DNA from: an uncultured Clostridia bacterium
Lineage (GTDB): Bacteria > Bacillota > Clostridia > Oscillospirales > Oscillospiraceae
Assembly (NCBI GenBank): GCA_932222125.1
Contig: CAKNZJ010000241.1
Location: forward strand, 1-61,067
Reading direction: 5' to 3'
Length of the DNA: 61,067 bases
In this document: positions 16,771 through 25,454 of the stretch, piece after piece
How positions within the stretch are numbered: the first letter of the stretch is position 1
How the letters are laid out: each line of letters begins with the position of its first letter
Notes under the pieces: generated by a model
Databases searched by the model: none
Seen by the model: only the letters and a program-made list of their open reading frames with translations
What the model was told of the DNA's origin: nothing
Made by a program: the position numbers and the translations under genes

Positions 16771-17322
16771 GTGAAGGAAAGACGGCTGGTGGATTTGCTT
16801 CTGATCTTGATCGGCGGAGCCATCGCTTTAATTAGCTACTTCTATTTGGAGGGAGCCATTCGCTGGTGGCTCATTGCGGTGGGCTGTGGGATGATTCTTA
16901 TATTCCTGGTTTCGGCGATTAGGGAGAAACACCGGGTTCCGCTGCAAGCTGGTGCTCCAATCCTCAATATGCCGCCAGATAGCAAAGTTACCGAAGTCCT
17001 TCTGCTAAATGAAGAAGACCAAGCGCTTGCTACCTGGCCCTTGTATGGAAAGGTCAGTATGATTATTGGTCGGGATGTAGGAGAAAACCAAGTTGACATT
17101 AATCTCCTTTCTTCCACCTATGCCAGTATGGTCGATGTAGTACACGCAGTGTTAAACTACGCCAGTGGATCGTGGTATGTGGAGGATTTGGCGTCTAAAA
17201 ACGGTGTGAGTGTCCAATCCGGCAAGGATGGGCGAAAGTATAAATTGGCTTCTGATCAGCCCTGTAAGATAGATGCCGGTGATATTATCTATATTGGACT
17301 GGCGCGGCTGCTGATTCGGTAA
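16771..17322 (+). CDS. Membrane-anchored FHA-domain protein
   Basis: A protein of 183 residues. The GTG at 16771 is chosen because AGGAGG lies nine bases before it. Two hydrophobic helices occupy about residues 6-48. A forkhead-associated domain follows (about 75-180), with 'IIGRDVGENQVDI' and 'WYVEDLASKNGVSVQ', which carry the phosphothreonine-binding loop pattern. The usual SxxH is replaced by 'SMVDVVHA', so the Ser/His geometry may be altered. FHA proteins recognise phosphothreonine and act in post-translational triggering of some type VI systems. It lies next to another FHA gene and two PP2C-type genes, so it probably belongs to a phospho-switch at the membrane. Confidence 0.85.
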   Translation: MKERRLVDLLLILIGGAIALISYFYLEGAIRWWLIAVGCGMILIFLVSAIREKHRVPLQAGAPILNMPPDSKVTEVLLLNEEDQALATWPLYGKVSMIIGRDVGENQVDINLLSSTYASMVDVVHAVLNYASGSWYVEDLASKNGVSVQSGKDGRKYKLASDQPCKIDAGDIIYIGLARLLIR

Positions 17323-17362
17323 AAAGCAAGAAAAATAAATAAATAAAAAGGGAGATAGGATT

Positions 17363-17875
17363 ATGGCGGAATCTAACTTAATCCGTTGTCAGAATGGACA
17401 TATGTTCAGCAAACGGCGGTATGGGACTGTGTGCCCCTACTGCAATATTGAGACTGCCACCAAAGAGAAGAAGGAGACCCAGCGCTCAGAGGTTGAGATC
17501 GAGGAGGATCTGTTCCGGGAGGATGTGAAGCCGGTGTGCGGCTGGATTGTCTGCATTGACGGTCCCCGCCAGGGTAAGGATTATCAGGTCGTCCAGGGCA
17601 AAAACTTTGTAGGCCGGTCAGATGACATGGATATTCAGATCCTGGGTGACAACGAAATTTCCCGCCGGAACCACGCTGTGATTGTGTTTGACCCGAAGAA
17701 GCGGGAAACTGTCCTGCTGCCAGGCGATGCCAACGGCATTGTCTATCTCAATGGCAACGCGCTCTATGCACCCACGCCGCTCAATCCTTATGACGAGATT
17801 GAGCTGGGCCAGTCCAAATTTCTGTTTGTTCCCTTCTGCGGCGACCATTTCATGTGGGGGCAAAAGACGGAGTGA
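17363..17875 (+). CDS. Zinc-ribbon plus FHA-domain protein
   Basis: A cytoplasmic protein of 170 residues. Near the start 'CQNGHMFSKRRYGTVCPYC' gives three cysteines and a histidine spaced as a zinc ribbon. After an acidic linker, about residues 75-165 form a complete FHA domain: 'FVGRSDDMDIQI', 'NEISRRNHAVIVFD' and 'NGIVYLNGNALYAP' supply the GR, SxxNH and NG motifs. This version has all the residues for phosphothreonine binding. It may be the reader of the phospho-signal that the PP2C enzyme next to it would remove. Confidence 0.87.
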   Translation: MAESNLIRCQNGHMFSKRRYGTVCPYCNIETATKEKKETQRSEVEIEEDLFREDVKPVCGWIVCIDGPRQGKDYQVVQGKNFVGRSDDMDIQILGDNEISRRNHAVIVFDPKKRETVLLPGDANGIVYLNGNALYAPTPLNPYDEIELGQSKFLFVPFCGDHFMWGQKTE

Positions 17876-17901
17876 TACCAAAATAGAAGGGGGAGAACCG
17901 C

Positions 17902-18741
17902 GTGACTCCGGAAACAATTTTATGGGGCCTGGGCGGATTAGCAGTCATACTGCTGCTGGTTCAGTTCATTATCCTGAAAGTACCCCGGATATCCGGTGGG
18001 CCAGATGTGGGTTCCTCCATGACAATTGGAGGCCGTGAAGTACAGGAAGACCAGGTGGGGACGCTCTACACTCCATCTGGCCTGCTGACAGTTCTGGCTG
18101 ACGGTATGGGGAAAGAATATGGTGGCCGAATTGCTAGTCGTGCGGCTGTTGAAACCTTCCTGGACCTTTTTAAGGACTACAACGCTTTTGACAATCCTCA
18201 GTACTATTTTCGAAAAGCGTTTACCGCCGCCAATCGGGCGATCCTGCGGATTTTGAACAACGAGCGTCGGGGTTCCGCCAGTGTGGGCGCAGCCATGGTG
18301 CGGGATGGCTGGCTGTACTATGCTGTGGTGGGGAACGTGAAAATTTGTGTCTATCGCAATGGGGATCTAGTTCCCATGTCTGCGGGACACACGCTGGACG
18401 TTTTGGCAGAGGAAAAATTCCGCATTGGGCATCTCTCCCGCGAGGACGCCCTAGTCCTGCTGGAGACGCACCGTTTATACAACTATGTTGGGCAAGACGG
18501 ATTTAAGGACGTAGAGTACATTGACCGGCCAGTGGCCCTGCGCAAGGGCGATATTATCGTGCTGATGAGCGATGGCGTATATGACCTTCTCCCCTGGCGC
18601 GATATTGAGGATATTCTTGCTCATGGGCAGGACTGTCAACGTATGGCCCTTGAGATTACTGAGCGGGTCAACACCACTGTTGCCGAACATAAGGACAATG
18701 CCAGCGTAATCCTGGTACGCTGGAACGGAGGCGGACAATGA
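17902..18741 (+). CDS. Membrane-anchored PP2C-type Ser/Thr phosphatase
   Basis: A protein of 279 residues, started by GTG at 17902 behind GGGGGAG. Residues 5-27 form one membrane helix. The catalytic domain follows with the PP2C metal sites: 'REVQEDQVG', 'VLADGMGKEYGG', 'VLMSDGVYDLL' and a final 'DNASVILVRW'. All acidic ligands expected of an active enzyme are present. It removes phosphate from Ser/Thr of proteins. The end overlaps the start of the next gene by four bases (ATGA). In type VI systems PppA opposes the kinase PpkA; no kinase gene is visible in this window. Confidence 0.92.
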   Translation: MTPETILWGLGGLAVILLLVQFIILKVPRISGGPDVGSSMTIGGREVQEDQVGTLYTPSGLLTVLADGMGKEYGGRIASRAAVETFLDLFKDYNAFDNPQYYFRKAFTAANRAILRILNNERRGSASVGAAMVRDGWLYYAVVGNVKICVYRNGDLVPMSAGHTLDVLAEEKFRIGHLSREDALVLLETHRLYNYVGQDGFKDVEYIDRPVALRKGDIIVLMSDGVYDLLPWRDIEDILAHGQDCQRMALEITERVNTTVAEHKDNASVILVRWNGGGQ

Positions 18742-20615
18742 GAAGGCAAAACTCGGAATTCCTAACCGTCTTTACCTCAGAGGCAAGCCGGAAAATCAAA
18801 AATACCGATTTTTTTGGCTTTGTGGAGCTTGATAAATTTGCCTGCTACGTCATAGCGGACGGCATTGATGACAACGTTGACGCGATCAGCGCCAAACTGG
18901 CAGTGGATACTGTCGTTTCGGCATTTATGGAATCCCCATCTATGAGTAAGTGGGCTGTGGGCCGGTATTTACGGGCTGCCAATCGAGCTCTGCTCACTGC
19001 CCGCAGTAAGATGAAGCTGAAAGCTTCCGTGACGGTGCTGGTTACGAACTATGTGAAGCTGCGCTATGGGCAGGCGGGTAACACTCGGTTCCGGCTCTAC
19101 CGTGACGGCTTTCTGCGAATACAGAGCCAGGATAGTTCCCTGAGCATGGATATGGTCCGGGAGGAAAGGCTGGATCAGGATAAGCTGGCCCAGCATGAGG
19201 AGCGCCATAATCTTTTCTGCTATTTGGGACAGGAGAAGGGATTCTCCCCCTACATATCCAAAAAATTCAAGCTCTCTAACTCTGATGCTGCCGCTCTTTA
19301 TACCCGGGGCATATGGGAAAATGTAGACGAGGGCGAGCTGAAAGATGTATTTACAGAGGCTACAGACGAACCGCAGCCCATCGTGGATTCGGTGGAGGAT
19401 ATGCTCCTCTCCCGCCAACCGGAGGGACTGGAGAAGTACACATTCGCCACTATTTTCTTTAACAAAATTTTTTCTGATCCCAACCGGAAGCGGAAGATTC
19501 GAAAAATCCTGATGATTGTGATTCCAATTTTACTGGTGCTGGCCATTTTGACCGTTATATTGCTGATCCGACACAATAATCGGAAAAAGGACATTGCAGC
19601 CATGGAGCAGAGCTTCTATGACGCAATAGAGTATATTCAGGCTGATAACTATCCCCGGGCCAAGACAGAGTGCCAGAATGCACTAGATCTTGCCAATAAG
19701 CTGAAAAACAAAGAGGTCCAGAACGACGCTTCTAACTACATGAAGCTGATTGAGAGTGTCATGGCCGGCGACACTGACCTCCATGATGGGGAGTATCGGG
19801 ATGCGCAGCGCAACTACCTCAACGCGCAAAACCGCTCCCGCCATGCCGACAATCTTGGCTTGGACTATATTCAGGGCCGCTTGGAGCAGACAGGCCAGTA
19901 TATCACTGTCCATGACCTGATTGCACTTGGCGACACATTGGTCACGAATCTCCAGTATGATAAGGCGGAAGAGCAGTATTCAGCCGCACAGCTTCTGGCA
20001 GGGAGCATCTACTTTACTGAGGGACGGGACAGCGCCATTGCCGCGTTGGAGCGCCTGTACGAGTCCATGAAGCAGGACCAGGCGGATAACGAAACGGCTG
20101 CGCAGCAGGAATCTGAGGCACAGGTGGCAGCGGCGGGTGTATTGTCTGAGGGAGATGCCGCTTTTGCCAAGGGGGATTACACCTCTGCCCTTACCTACTA
20201 CACTACCTCGCTCCAAAAGTACACAGAACTGGAGGATGAGGCGCAGGCGGCTGCTTTGCGGATCAAGATTGCCGCAACAGAAGAAAAGTTGGCGGCTCAA
20301 CAGGAACTGGCTGCAGAAGCCGAGAAATATATGTCATTAGCCGAAGCCGCCTATGGGAGGAAGAACTATGTCCAGGCCAAGAAATACTATCTGCTGGCAA
20401 AGGATGTTTATTCCAATATGCAGAACAATGATAAGGTTGCCGAGGTATCCCGCAAGATGGAGTTGGTGGAAATAGGCATTAGCGCCGAGGAGGAGGCGGA
20501 CCGAAAGGCTGAGGAGGAGCGGGATCGGCTGGAACAGGAGCGCCGGGAACAGGAAGAGGCCGCAAAAAATGGGCAGGAATCCCCAAAAACAGATTTGACG
20601 GAAGCCGTGGGCTAA
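18738..20615 (+). CDS. Degenerate PP2C-like protein with membrane helix and TPR region
   Basis: A protein of 625 residues. The first 230 residues keep the outline of a PP2C domain but the metal sites are altered: 'VIADGIDDNV' stands for ADGMGG, 'LYTRGIWENV' stands for the SDG motif (Asp to Arg), and the late DN motif is missing. It is probably a pseudophosphatase. A membrane helix lies at about residues 256-278 ('MIVIPILLVLAILTVILLI'). The rest, about 290-560, is helical with repeated TPR-like units ('YIQADNYPRAKTECQNA', 'GDAAFAKGDYTSALTYY', 'AEAAYGRKNYVQAKKYY'), followed by a charged coiled-coil tail. If inserted with the N-terminus inside, the TPR part lies outside the membrane. A scaffold role is inferred. 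Confidence 0.8.
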   Translation: MRRQNSEFLTVFTSEASRKIKNTDFFGFVELDKFACYVIADGIDDNVDAISAKLAVDTVVSAFMESPSMSKWAVGRYLRAANRALLTARSKMKLKASVTVLVTNYVKLRYGQAGNTRFRLYRDGFLRIQSQDSSLSMDMVREERLDQDKLAQHEERHNLFCYLGQEKGFSPYISKKFKLSNSDAAALYTRGIWENVDEGELKDVFTEATDEPQPIVDSVEDMLLSRQPEGLEKYTFATIFFNKIFSDPNRKRKIRKILMIVIPILLVLAILTVILLIRHNNRKKDIAAMEQSFYDAIEYIQADNYPRAKTECQNALDLANKLKNKEVQNDASNYMKLIESVMAGDTDLHDGEYRDAQRNYLNAQNRSRHADNLGLDYIQGRLEQTGQYITVHDLIALGDTLVTNLQYDKAEEQYSAAQLLAGSIYFTEGRDSAIAALERLYESMKQDQADNETAAQQESEAQVAAAGVLSEGDAAFAKGDYTSALTYYTTSLQKYTELEDEAQAAALRIKIAATEEKLAAQQELAAEAEKYMSLAEAAYGRKNYVQAKKYYLLAKDVYSNMQNNDKVAEVSRKMELVEIGISAEEEADRKAEEERDRLEQERREQEEAAKNGQESPKTDLTEAVG

Positions 20616-20708
20616 GATTGGCGCTCCGTGATGCTTGACACCTTTGACTCTGACACAAACAGCGCAATCATTCCTGCCGTCTGTCGGACTGTAAAATTCG
20701 GCTGCCGT

Positions 20709-20738
20709 TTGCCGGGAAAGCGGCTGTCTCAGTATAGA
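20709..20738 (+). promoter_or_regulatory. Possible promoter before the baseplate-candidate genes
   Basis: TTGCCG (20709-20714), 18 bases, TATAGA (20733-20738) could be a SigA promoter in the 178-base gap before the gene at 20794. A hairpin formed by GCCGTTTGCC and the GCGGC region overlaps the spacer. The call rests on two imperfect boxes only. Confidence 0.35.
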
Positions 20739-20793
20739 TAAAGAGCTTCAATAAGAGGCTGCTGTTCCATACTATGAGACGTTTGGAGGGGTT

Positions 20794-22095
20794 ATGGGGG
20801 AAAGTGTATTTGGGGCTGGCATGAATATGGAGGAATATCTGGCAAAACGCGCCTTAGAGATTCCGGATCTGCGTGAGCGGAAGTTGTTTAAGGATGTAGT
20901 GGAGAAGATGCTGATTGAACTCTACCACTATACGAAGGAAGAATATGCTGCACTAGAGACGCGGGTGTTTGGTGAGCTCCAATCTGCGCGAAGCGATTAT
21001 GCCATCTATATTGGCCTGACGGATCGGGCGCACTATGATGCCACTGATCCCTTCCTGCACCCCATTATACTCTCGGATATGGATAAGCGTATCCACTCTG
21101 TTGAAGAACTGCAAGAGAGCCTACATACTAATAAGGCCTACCCCCTTTACTCAGTTTTTCTTGAGAGCGACTATCAGACCATTCAAGAATTTTCTGTCCT
21201 CGGGCATATCTATCACGGTACCGTCTTTACGGAACATGGCCAGTACAGGGCGAAGTGTACCGTACAGCTGGATACTGCTTATATGAAGCAGGTCGAGCAT
21301 TTGTATCATATCTTCACATCCAATTATTTGCCCTGGTCTACTGTGTGTGCCGGCTATCTCCACAAATTCTTCCGGGTAGATTTGATTGCTGTGGAGGATA
21401 TCGACCCCAAGGAGACCATACAGGAAATCCGTGTGGACTTTGAAGGTTACGCATCATCTGTCCGCTATGACTATTTCCCGCTTTGGAATCTGGCGCCGGT
21501 TTCTGAAAAGACCAGTACCTATCCAGAACCCTGCATGGACAGAATAAACTATGACCACCGTATCTTTGCTCATCGGCTGGCGCAGGACCGTCAATACCTA
21601 GTGGCCAATACAGATATGGAAATTACAAACGTCCGGCGCCTGGAAGGCGATCTGTTCATCACCTGCCCAGAAGAAAATCCGCGTCAGTGGATGCTCTATC
21701 GGGTAGATCGTCCCAGCAAGCAGTCCCATACATCATATCCGGTTCTGTCCAACCTCAGTCGGGAGAGCTTCGCCGGAAACCTGTCCGACCGATACCGGCG
21801 CGGGATTAAGACCAAAGCGGAAATTTCCCGGATCCTGGCCGCATACAGCTATGAGGATTATGTTGTGTTCCAAAACGTGGCTTTGGAACCTTCTACCGAT
21901 ATGCACTGCCAGACCTATCCTATGGATGACTTTATTTGGGATGAGTTGCGGACCGAAAAGGCGGGTATGGCAATGACCCTCACCTTCTCCTCTAGGCAGC
22001 CGGACCACTTCCTCACCTTAGACATCATGAGTTTTCTGGTTTCCCAGGTGCAGAGCCTCTTCCCGGAATACATCTGCCAGGGGAAGCTGATATAG
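20794..22095 (+). CDS. Unrecognised protein, baseplate candidate
   Basis: A soluble protein of 433 residues that I do not recognise. There is no signal peptide or membrane helix. The N-terminus is helical and charged ('YLAKRALEIPDLRERKLF'); the centre contains 'YDYFPLWNLAPV' and 'EPCMDRINYDHRI', and the C-terminus 'LTLDIMSFLVSQVQSLFPE'. ATG 20794 has GGAGGGG just upstream. It starts a tight run of four genes (gaps of 9, 21 and 17 bases) with the next protein, the Hsp70-like ATPase and a fibre-like protein. Lying between the control block and the spike/effector genes, it may be a baseplate wedge part. This is inference from position. Confidence 0.45.
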   Translation: MGESVFGAGMNMEEYLAKRALEIPDLRERKLFKDVVEKMLIELYHYTKEEYAALETRVFGELQSARSDYAIYIGLTDRAHYDATDPFLHPIILSDMDKRIHSVEELQESLHTNKAYPLYSVFLESDYQTIQEFSVLGHIYHGTVFTEHGQYRAKCTVQLDTAYMKQVEHLYHIFTSNYLPWSTVCAGYLHKFFRVDLIAVEDIDPKETIQEIRVDFEGYASSVRYDYFPLWNLAPVSEKTSTYPEPCMDRINYDHRIFAHRLAQDRQYLVANTDMEITNVRRLEGDLFITCPEENPRQWMLYRVDRPSKQSHTSYPVLSNLSRESFAGNLSDRYRRGIKTKAEISRILAAYSYEDYVVFQNVALEPSTDMHCQTYPMDDFIWDELRTEKAGMAMTLTFSSRQPDHFLTLDIMSFLVSQVQSLFPEYICQGKLI

Positions 22096-22104
22096 GGGGA
22101 GCCT

Positions 22105-22797
22105 ATGAACTTTACTTGGGATATTGTGCTAAATGCCAAGCGGCACGGAACCAACGAGTCGGAGCTCTTTTTCCGCCCGGCGAAAGACCGCAGCCCGTGG
22201 TATGAACAGTCCTTTTCTATCTTGAATGAGACCACGGCGGAGGGGCCAGAGATTGAATATAATCCCCTATATCGGTTTGATGCTATGTTCCATGATCTGT
22301 TGCGGGAGGATTTTACTGACTCTCCCACGTTTCAGGACTACCTTTTCGATGCAGTATCACATGTTCTGGTTCAGGTAGACCTCCACCATGGACTGACAAA
22401 GCGGTCGTTCTATGTGCGTTGCTTGATGCGGGAGATGGAGCATGGTGGATTTGGCCCATCAATCGCCGTACATCTTCAGGCGATTGATCAGGATAAGCGG
22501 GAGCGGCTATCCTCCCTGGCTTTGACACAGCTGCAAATTGGGGCGTCCCTGCTGCTGTTCCGTAAGGCGGTGGTACTGCTGTTCCCGGATGCACTGCTCT
22601 ATCAAGAGCGTTATGACCCGAAGCAGCTGCTGCTCTTTATCGCAGATAAAAAGAATGAGCAGCTTGAACACCATACTCAGCTGCTTGAGGAGTTGTTCCT
22701 TCCCATTAGCCACCGGCTGCGCGTATTTTGGGAGCATCACTTCGGAGTGATTGGCATTGACGCCACCATGTACACTGACAACATCGAAATCTACTAG
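22105..22797 (+). CDS. Unrecognised protein, second baseplate candidate
   Basis: A soluble protein of 230 residues without a family I can name. It has a conserved-looking patch 'IEYNPLYRFDAMFHDLL' near residues 50-67, a helical middle, and a final beta-like segment 'IDATMYTDNIEIY'. ATG 22105 follows GGGGGAG, nine bases after the preceding stop. The close coupling to the gene before it suggests the two proteins work together, for example as a wedge pair or as assembly partners of the Hsp70-like ATPase that follows. No damage is seen. Confidence 0.45.
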   Translation: MNFTWDIVLNAKRHGTNESELFFRPAKDRSPWYEQSFSILNETTAEGPEIEYNPLYRFDAMFHDLLREDFTDSPTFQDYLFDAVSHVLVQVDLHHGLTKRSFYVRCLMREMEHGGFGPSIAVHLQAIDQDKRERLSSLALTQLQIGASLLLFRKAVVLLFPDALLYQERYDPKQLLLFIADKKNEQLEHHTQLLEELFLPISHRLRVFWEHHFGVIGIDATMYTDNIEIY

Positions 22798-22818
22798 CAG
22801 AGAAAGGCGGCGATCCAT

Positions 22819-25437
22819 TTGAGCCGGTATAGCTATACACTCAACCGTGGTGCCATCCCCAAAGAAACACTGCACTACTACAGCCGTGAGGAATTGGAGC
22901 TGATGACTACCTACCAGCTCCGGGAGATCTGCCATCAGGAGCGGTTGATCAACGGTATCCACGCCCTGTTGGATAAGGATGTGCTGATCCGGCAGATCAT
23001 GCGGTTCCGGGGCCGTGAGGACCGGCTGTTTATCACAAAGCCGGTGGACGGCGGCTGGGAGCGGTTGGAGGAACTGCTTTCCTCAGCGCGGTTGAATCTG
23101 CGTAACACCAATTCCATCCGGGGCTGCGCTAAGATCACTGCCTATAACGGGATCTCCATTGAATACTTCGACCACTTCACCATCGGTTATCTCCCTGAAC
23201 TGGCAGATACCAATGCTTTTCTGGTCAGTGGCGGCGAGCTGTGCGCCATCTTCAATCTCCGGGCATATGGCAGCAATCCTGACAGTCTGTTTATTACCAA
23301 GGCGGCAGGGCTGGACTGCAAGGAGTCCAGAGTCAGAAACTATACCCTCTACTGCATGGACAGGGTACAGTCCGATCTTCTCTACCGACTCTATATGGAG
23401 GACTCCGCCATTGTGCCGGAGCACCTGCACTTCCATGCGGTTCCTGTCCTCAACTTTGAGGTAAGGCGCCTACTGGAAAGCCGGATGCCGTTGGCCATTG
23501 ATTTTGGCTCCTCAAATACCACAGCGGGCATCTATTTGGACAATACCTATTTTGAGGGGTTAAACGGGGATCCCATCACACAGATTTTGAAACGAGATCA
23601 GATCAATTATGTTCCATATCTGGATTTGGAGCGGGATGATGCGGAGACTTTGATTTTGCCTACTGTGGCGGCAGTCATCAGTATCGACAGCGGCGAGATC
23701 CGCTATGCCTTCGGACACGAGGCCAACCGGTTGTTTCATCTGAGCTACATTGACGAGGGCTTCTGCGTATTCTACGACCTGAAACGGTGGGTCGGCGATG
23801 CAGACCGGGTAGAAGAGTTGGTAGACCGCCAGGGGCACCGGGTGTTTACCCCGCGAAAGGATATTATTAAGGCGTATCTGGAATATGTGATTGGCTGCGC
23901 CCGGCAGCGGTTCAAATGCAACTTCAGCAGTCTGCATATCTCCGCACCGGTAAAGCAAAAGCCACTCTTCATCCAGCTATTCCAAGAGATTTTACCCAAT
24001 TACCAGTTGGAAAGCGACAATATGCTGGATGAGGGCGTGGCGGTTCTCTACAACACGATCTCCGAGATGATCGAGGACAAGCGGTATCAGGATGGTCAAC
24101 TCTACCAGGCACTCATTATCGACTGCGGCGGCGGCACTACTGACCTATCCTCCTGCCGCTTTCGCATCACCGACCGCCGGGTAGCCTATAAGATCGATAT
24201 TGCCACTGCGTATGAGAACGGCAATACTGACTTTGGGGGCAACAACCTGACCTACCGGGTGATGCAGCTGCTTAAACTCACCCTTGCCCGCCAGTTGGGG
24301 GGAGAGGACCTTCCCGACCCGACAGAACTAATCCGCTCTTTCGATGTGGATGTGTTTCGGAATGTGGACCGGGGCGGGGTGGATGCGGTATATGCTGCCC
24401 TGGACAATGCCTATAGGCAGGCAGAGCTGATTTTGCCTACTCGGTTTCGGGATTATGAACACAGCAGCCGTGCAGACTATTATGCAGTCAAAAACAATTT
24501 CTATTTCCTATTTGAAATTGCTGAGCGGGTCAAAAAGGCGTTTTATAGCCACACCAATATCCTGCGTATGGCAGTTTCCAGTCTCCCACTTAAGGAGACT
24601 GTGACGGAGTGCCTTCTGGTAGACCGCTGGAAGCTCTCCTGCCGACAGGATGGACAGTTGCAGACATTGAAGGATATTCCAACGGCCTATTTCAATAGCT
24701 ATGAGTTGAATCTTCTACTGCGTGCGGACATCTATGGCATTGTCCGGCAGTTTATCGAGGGTCCATATGAAAAGGATGAGCTTCAGGAGTATGCCATCCT
24801 CCGGCTCACGGGCCAGTCTTGTAGGATTGATATTTTCCGTGAGGCACTCAAAGAATTTATCCCTGGAAAAATTATTGAATCCTCCCGCCGGCAAGGTGCT
24901 GGGGACCAGCTACATGAACTGAAACTAATTTGTTTGAATGGCGCCATCAAATATCTCAAGGACTGCAAGTTTGGCTATGCGGATGTGCAGATTACCCATG
25001 ATCAGGCAGCGTTCCCCTATGTGATTACGGCGTTCACCCATACAAATGAGGAGAAGACGCTGATTCACAGTCTGGACCGAAAGAATATCAGGGGCTTCAT
25101 CTCCCGTAATATGGCGGATTTGACATTAAAACTCTACCTGAAGGACCTGAAGGGGCGGCAGCGGTATGTCTACAACTGTTCCTGCGATCCAGAGAAGTTT
25201 ACCAACCAGCAGCCAGAAGATATTGTGGAAAGGTATGCAAAGCAAATTCGGCAGGATGATTTGGACGATATCGTAGATCGGGAACTTAAGTTCTTCGTGC
25301 TGGCAGATGAAAACCGATGGGGTTTCACTGTGGTGCCAGTACTGCGTGAACGTGGTCAGCTTCAGCTCGGGCCAGATCAGTTCTTCCGCTTTGAGACAGA
25401 AGGCTGGGTAACCAACTTCTTTGATGGGACCAAATAG
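22819..25437 (+). CDS. Hsp70/actin-like ATPase with N-terminal extension
   Basis: A protein of 872 residues, started by TTG at 22819. The ATPase core begins near residue 225 with the phosphate-1 loop 'LAIDFGSSNTTAG' and continues with the phosphate-2 loop 'LIIDCGGGTTDLSSC' near residue 433, both typical of Hsp70/actin folds. The first 60 residues hold a short SAP/Rho-N-like helical segment ('MTTYQLREICHQERLINGI'); residues 60-220 are of unknown fold. There is no clear Hsp70 substrate lid at the C-terminus. The gene lies in a tight unit with two baseplate candidates, and a J-protein is encoded in the same island. It could unfold, assemble or recycle parts of the particle. That role is inference. 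Confidence 0.75.
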   Translation: MSRYSYTLNRGAIPKETLHYYSREELELMTTYQLREICHQERLINGIHALLDKDVLIRQIMRFRGREDRLFITKPVDGGWERLEELLSSARLNLRNTNSIRGCAKITAYNGISIEYFDHFTIGYLPELADTNAFLVSGGELCAIFNLRAYGSNPDSLFITKAAGLDCKESRVRNYTLYCMDRVQSDLLYRLYMEDSAIVPEHLHFHAVPVLNFEVRRLLESRMPLAIDFGSSNTTAGIYLDNTYFEGLNGDPITQILKRDQINYVPYLDLERDDAETLILPTVAAVISIDSGEIRYAFGHEANRLFHLSYIDEGFCVFYDLKRWVGDADRVEELVDRQGHRVFTPRKDIIKAYLEYVIGCARQRFKCNFSSLHISAPVKQKPLFIQLFQEILPNYQLESDNMLDEGVAVLYNTISEMIEDKRYQDGQLYQALIIDCGGGTTDLSSCRFRITDRRVAYKIDIATAYENGNTDFGGNNLTYRVMQLLKLTLARQLGGEDLPDPTELIRSFDVDVFRNVDRGGVDAVYAALDNAYRQAELILPTRFRDYEHSSRADYYAVKNNFYFLFEIAERVKKAFYSHTNILRMAVSSLPLKETVTECLLVDRWKLSCRQDGQLQTLKDIPTAYFNSYELNLLLRADIYGIVRQFIEGPYEKDELQEYAILRLTGQSCRIDIFREALKEFIPGKIIESSRRQGAGDQLHELKLICLNGAIKYLKDCKFGYADVQITHDQAAFPYVITAFTHTNEEKTLIHSLDRKNIRGFISRNMADLTLKLYLKDLKGRQRYVYNCSCDPEKFTNQQPEDIVERYAKQIRQDDLDDIVDRELKFFVLADENRWGFTVVPVLRERGQLQLGPDQFFRFETEGWVTNFFDGTK

Positions 25438-25454
25438 GTGAAGGAGGCAGGAAA

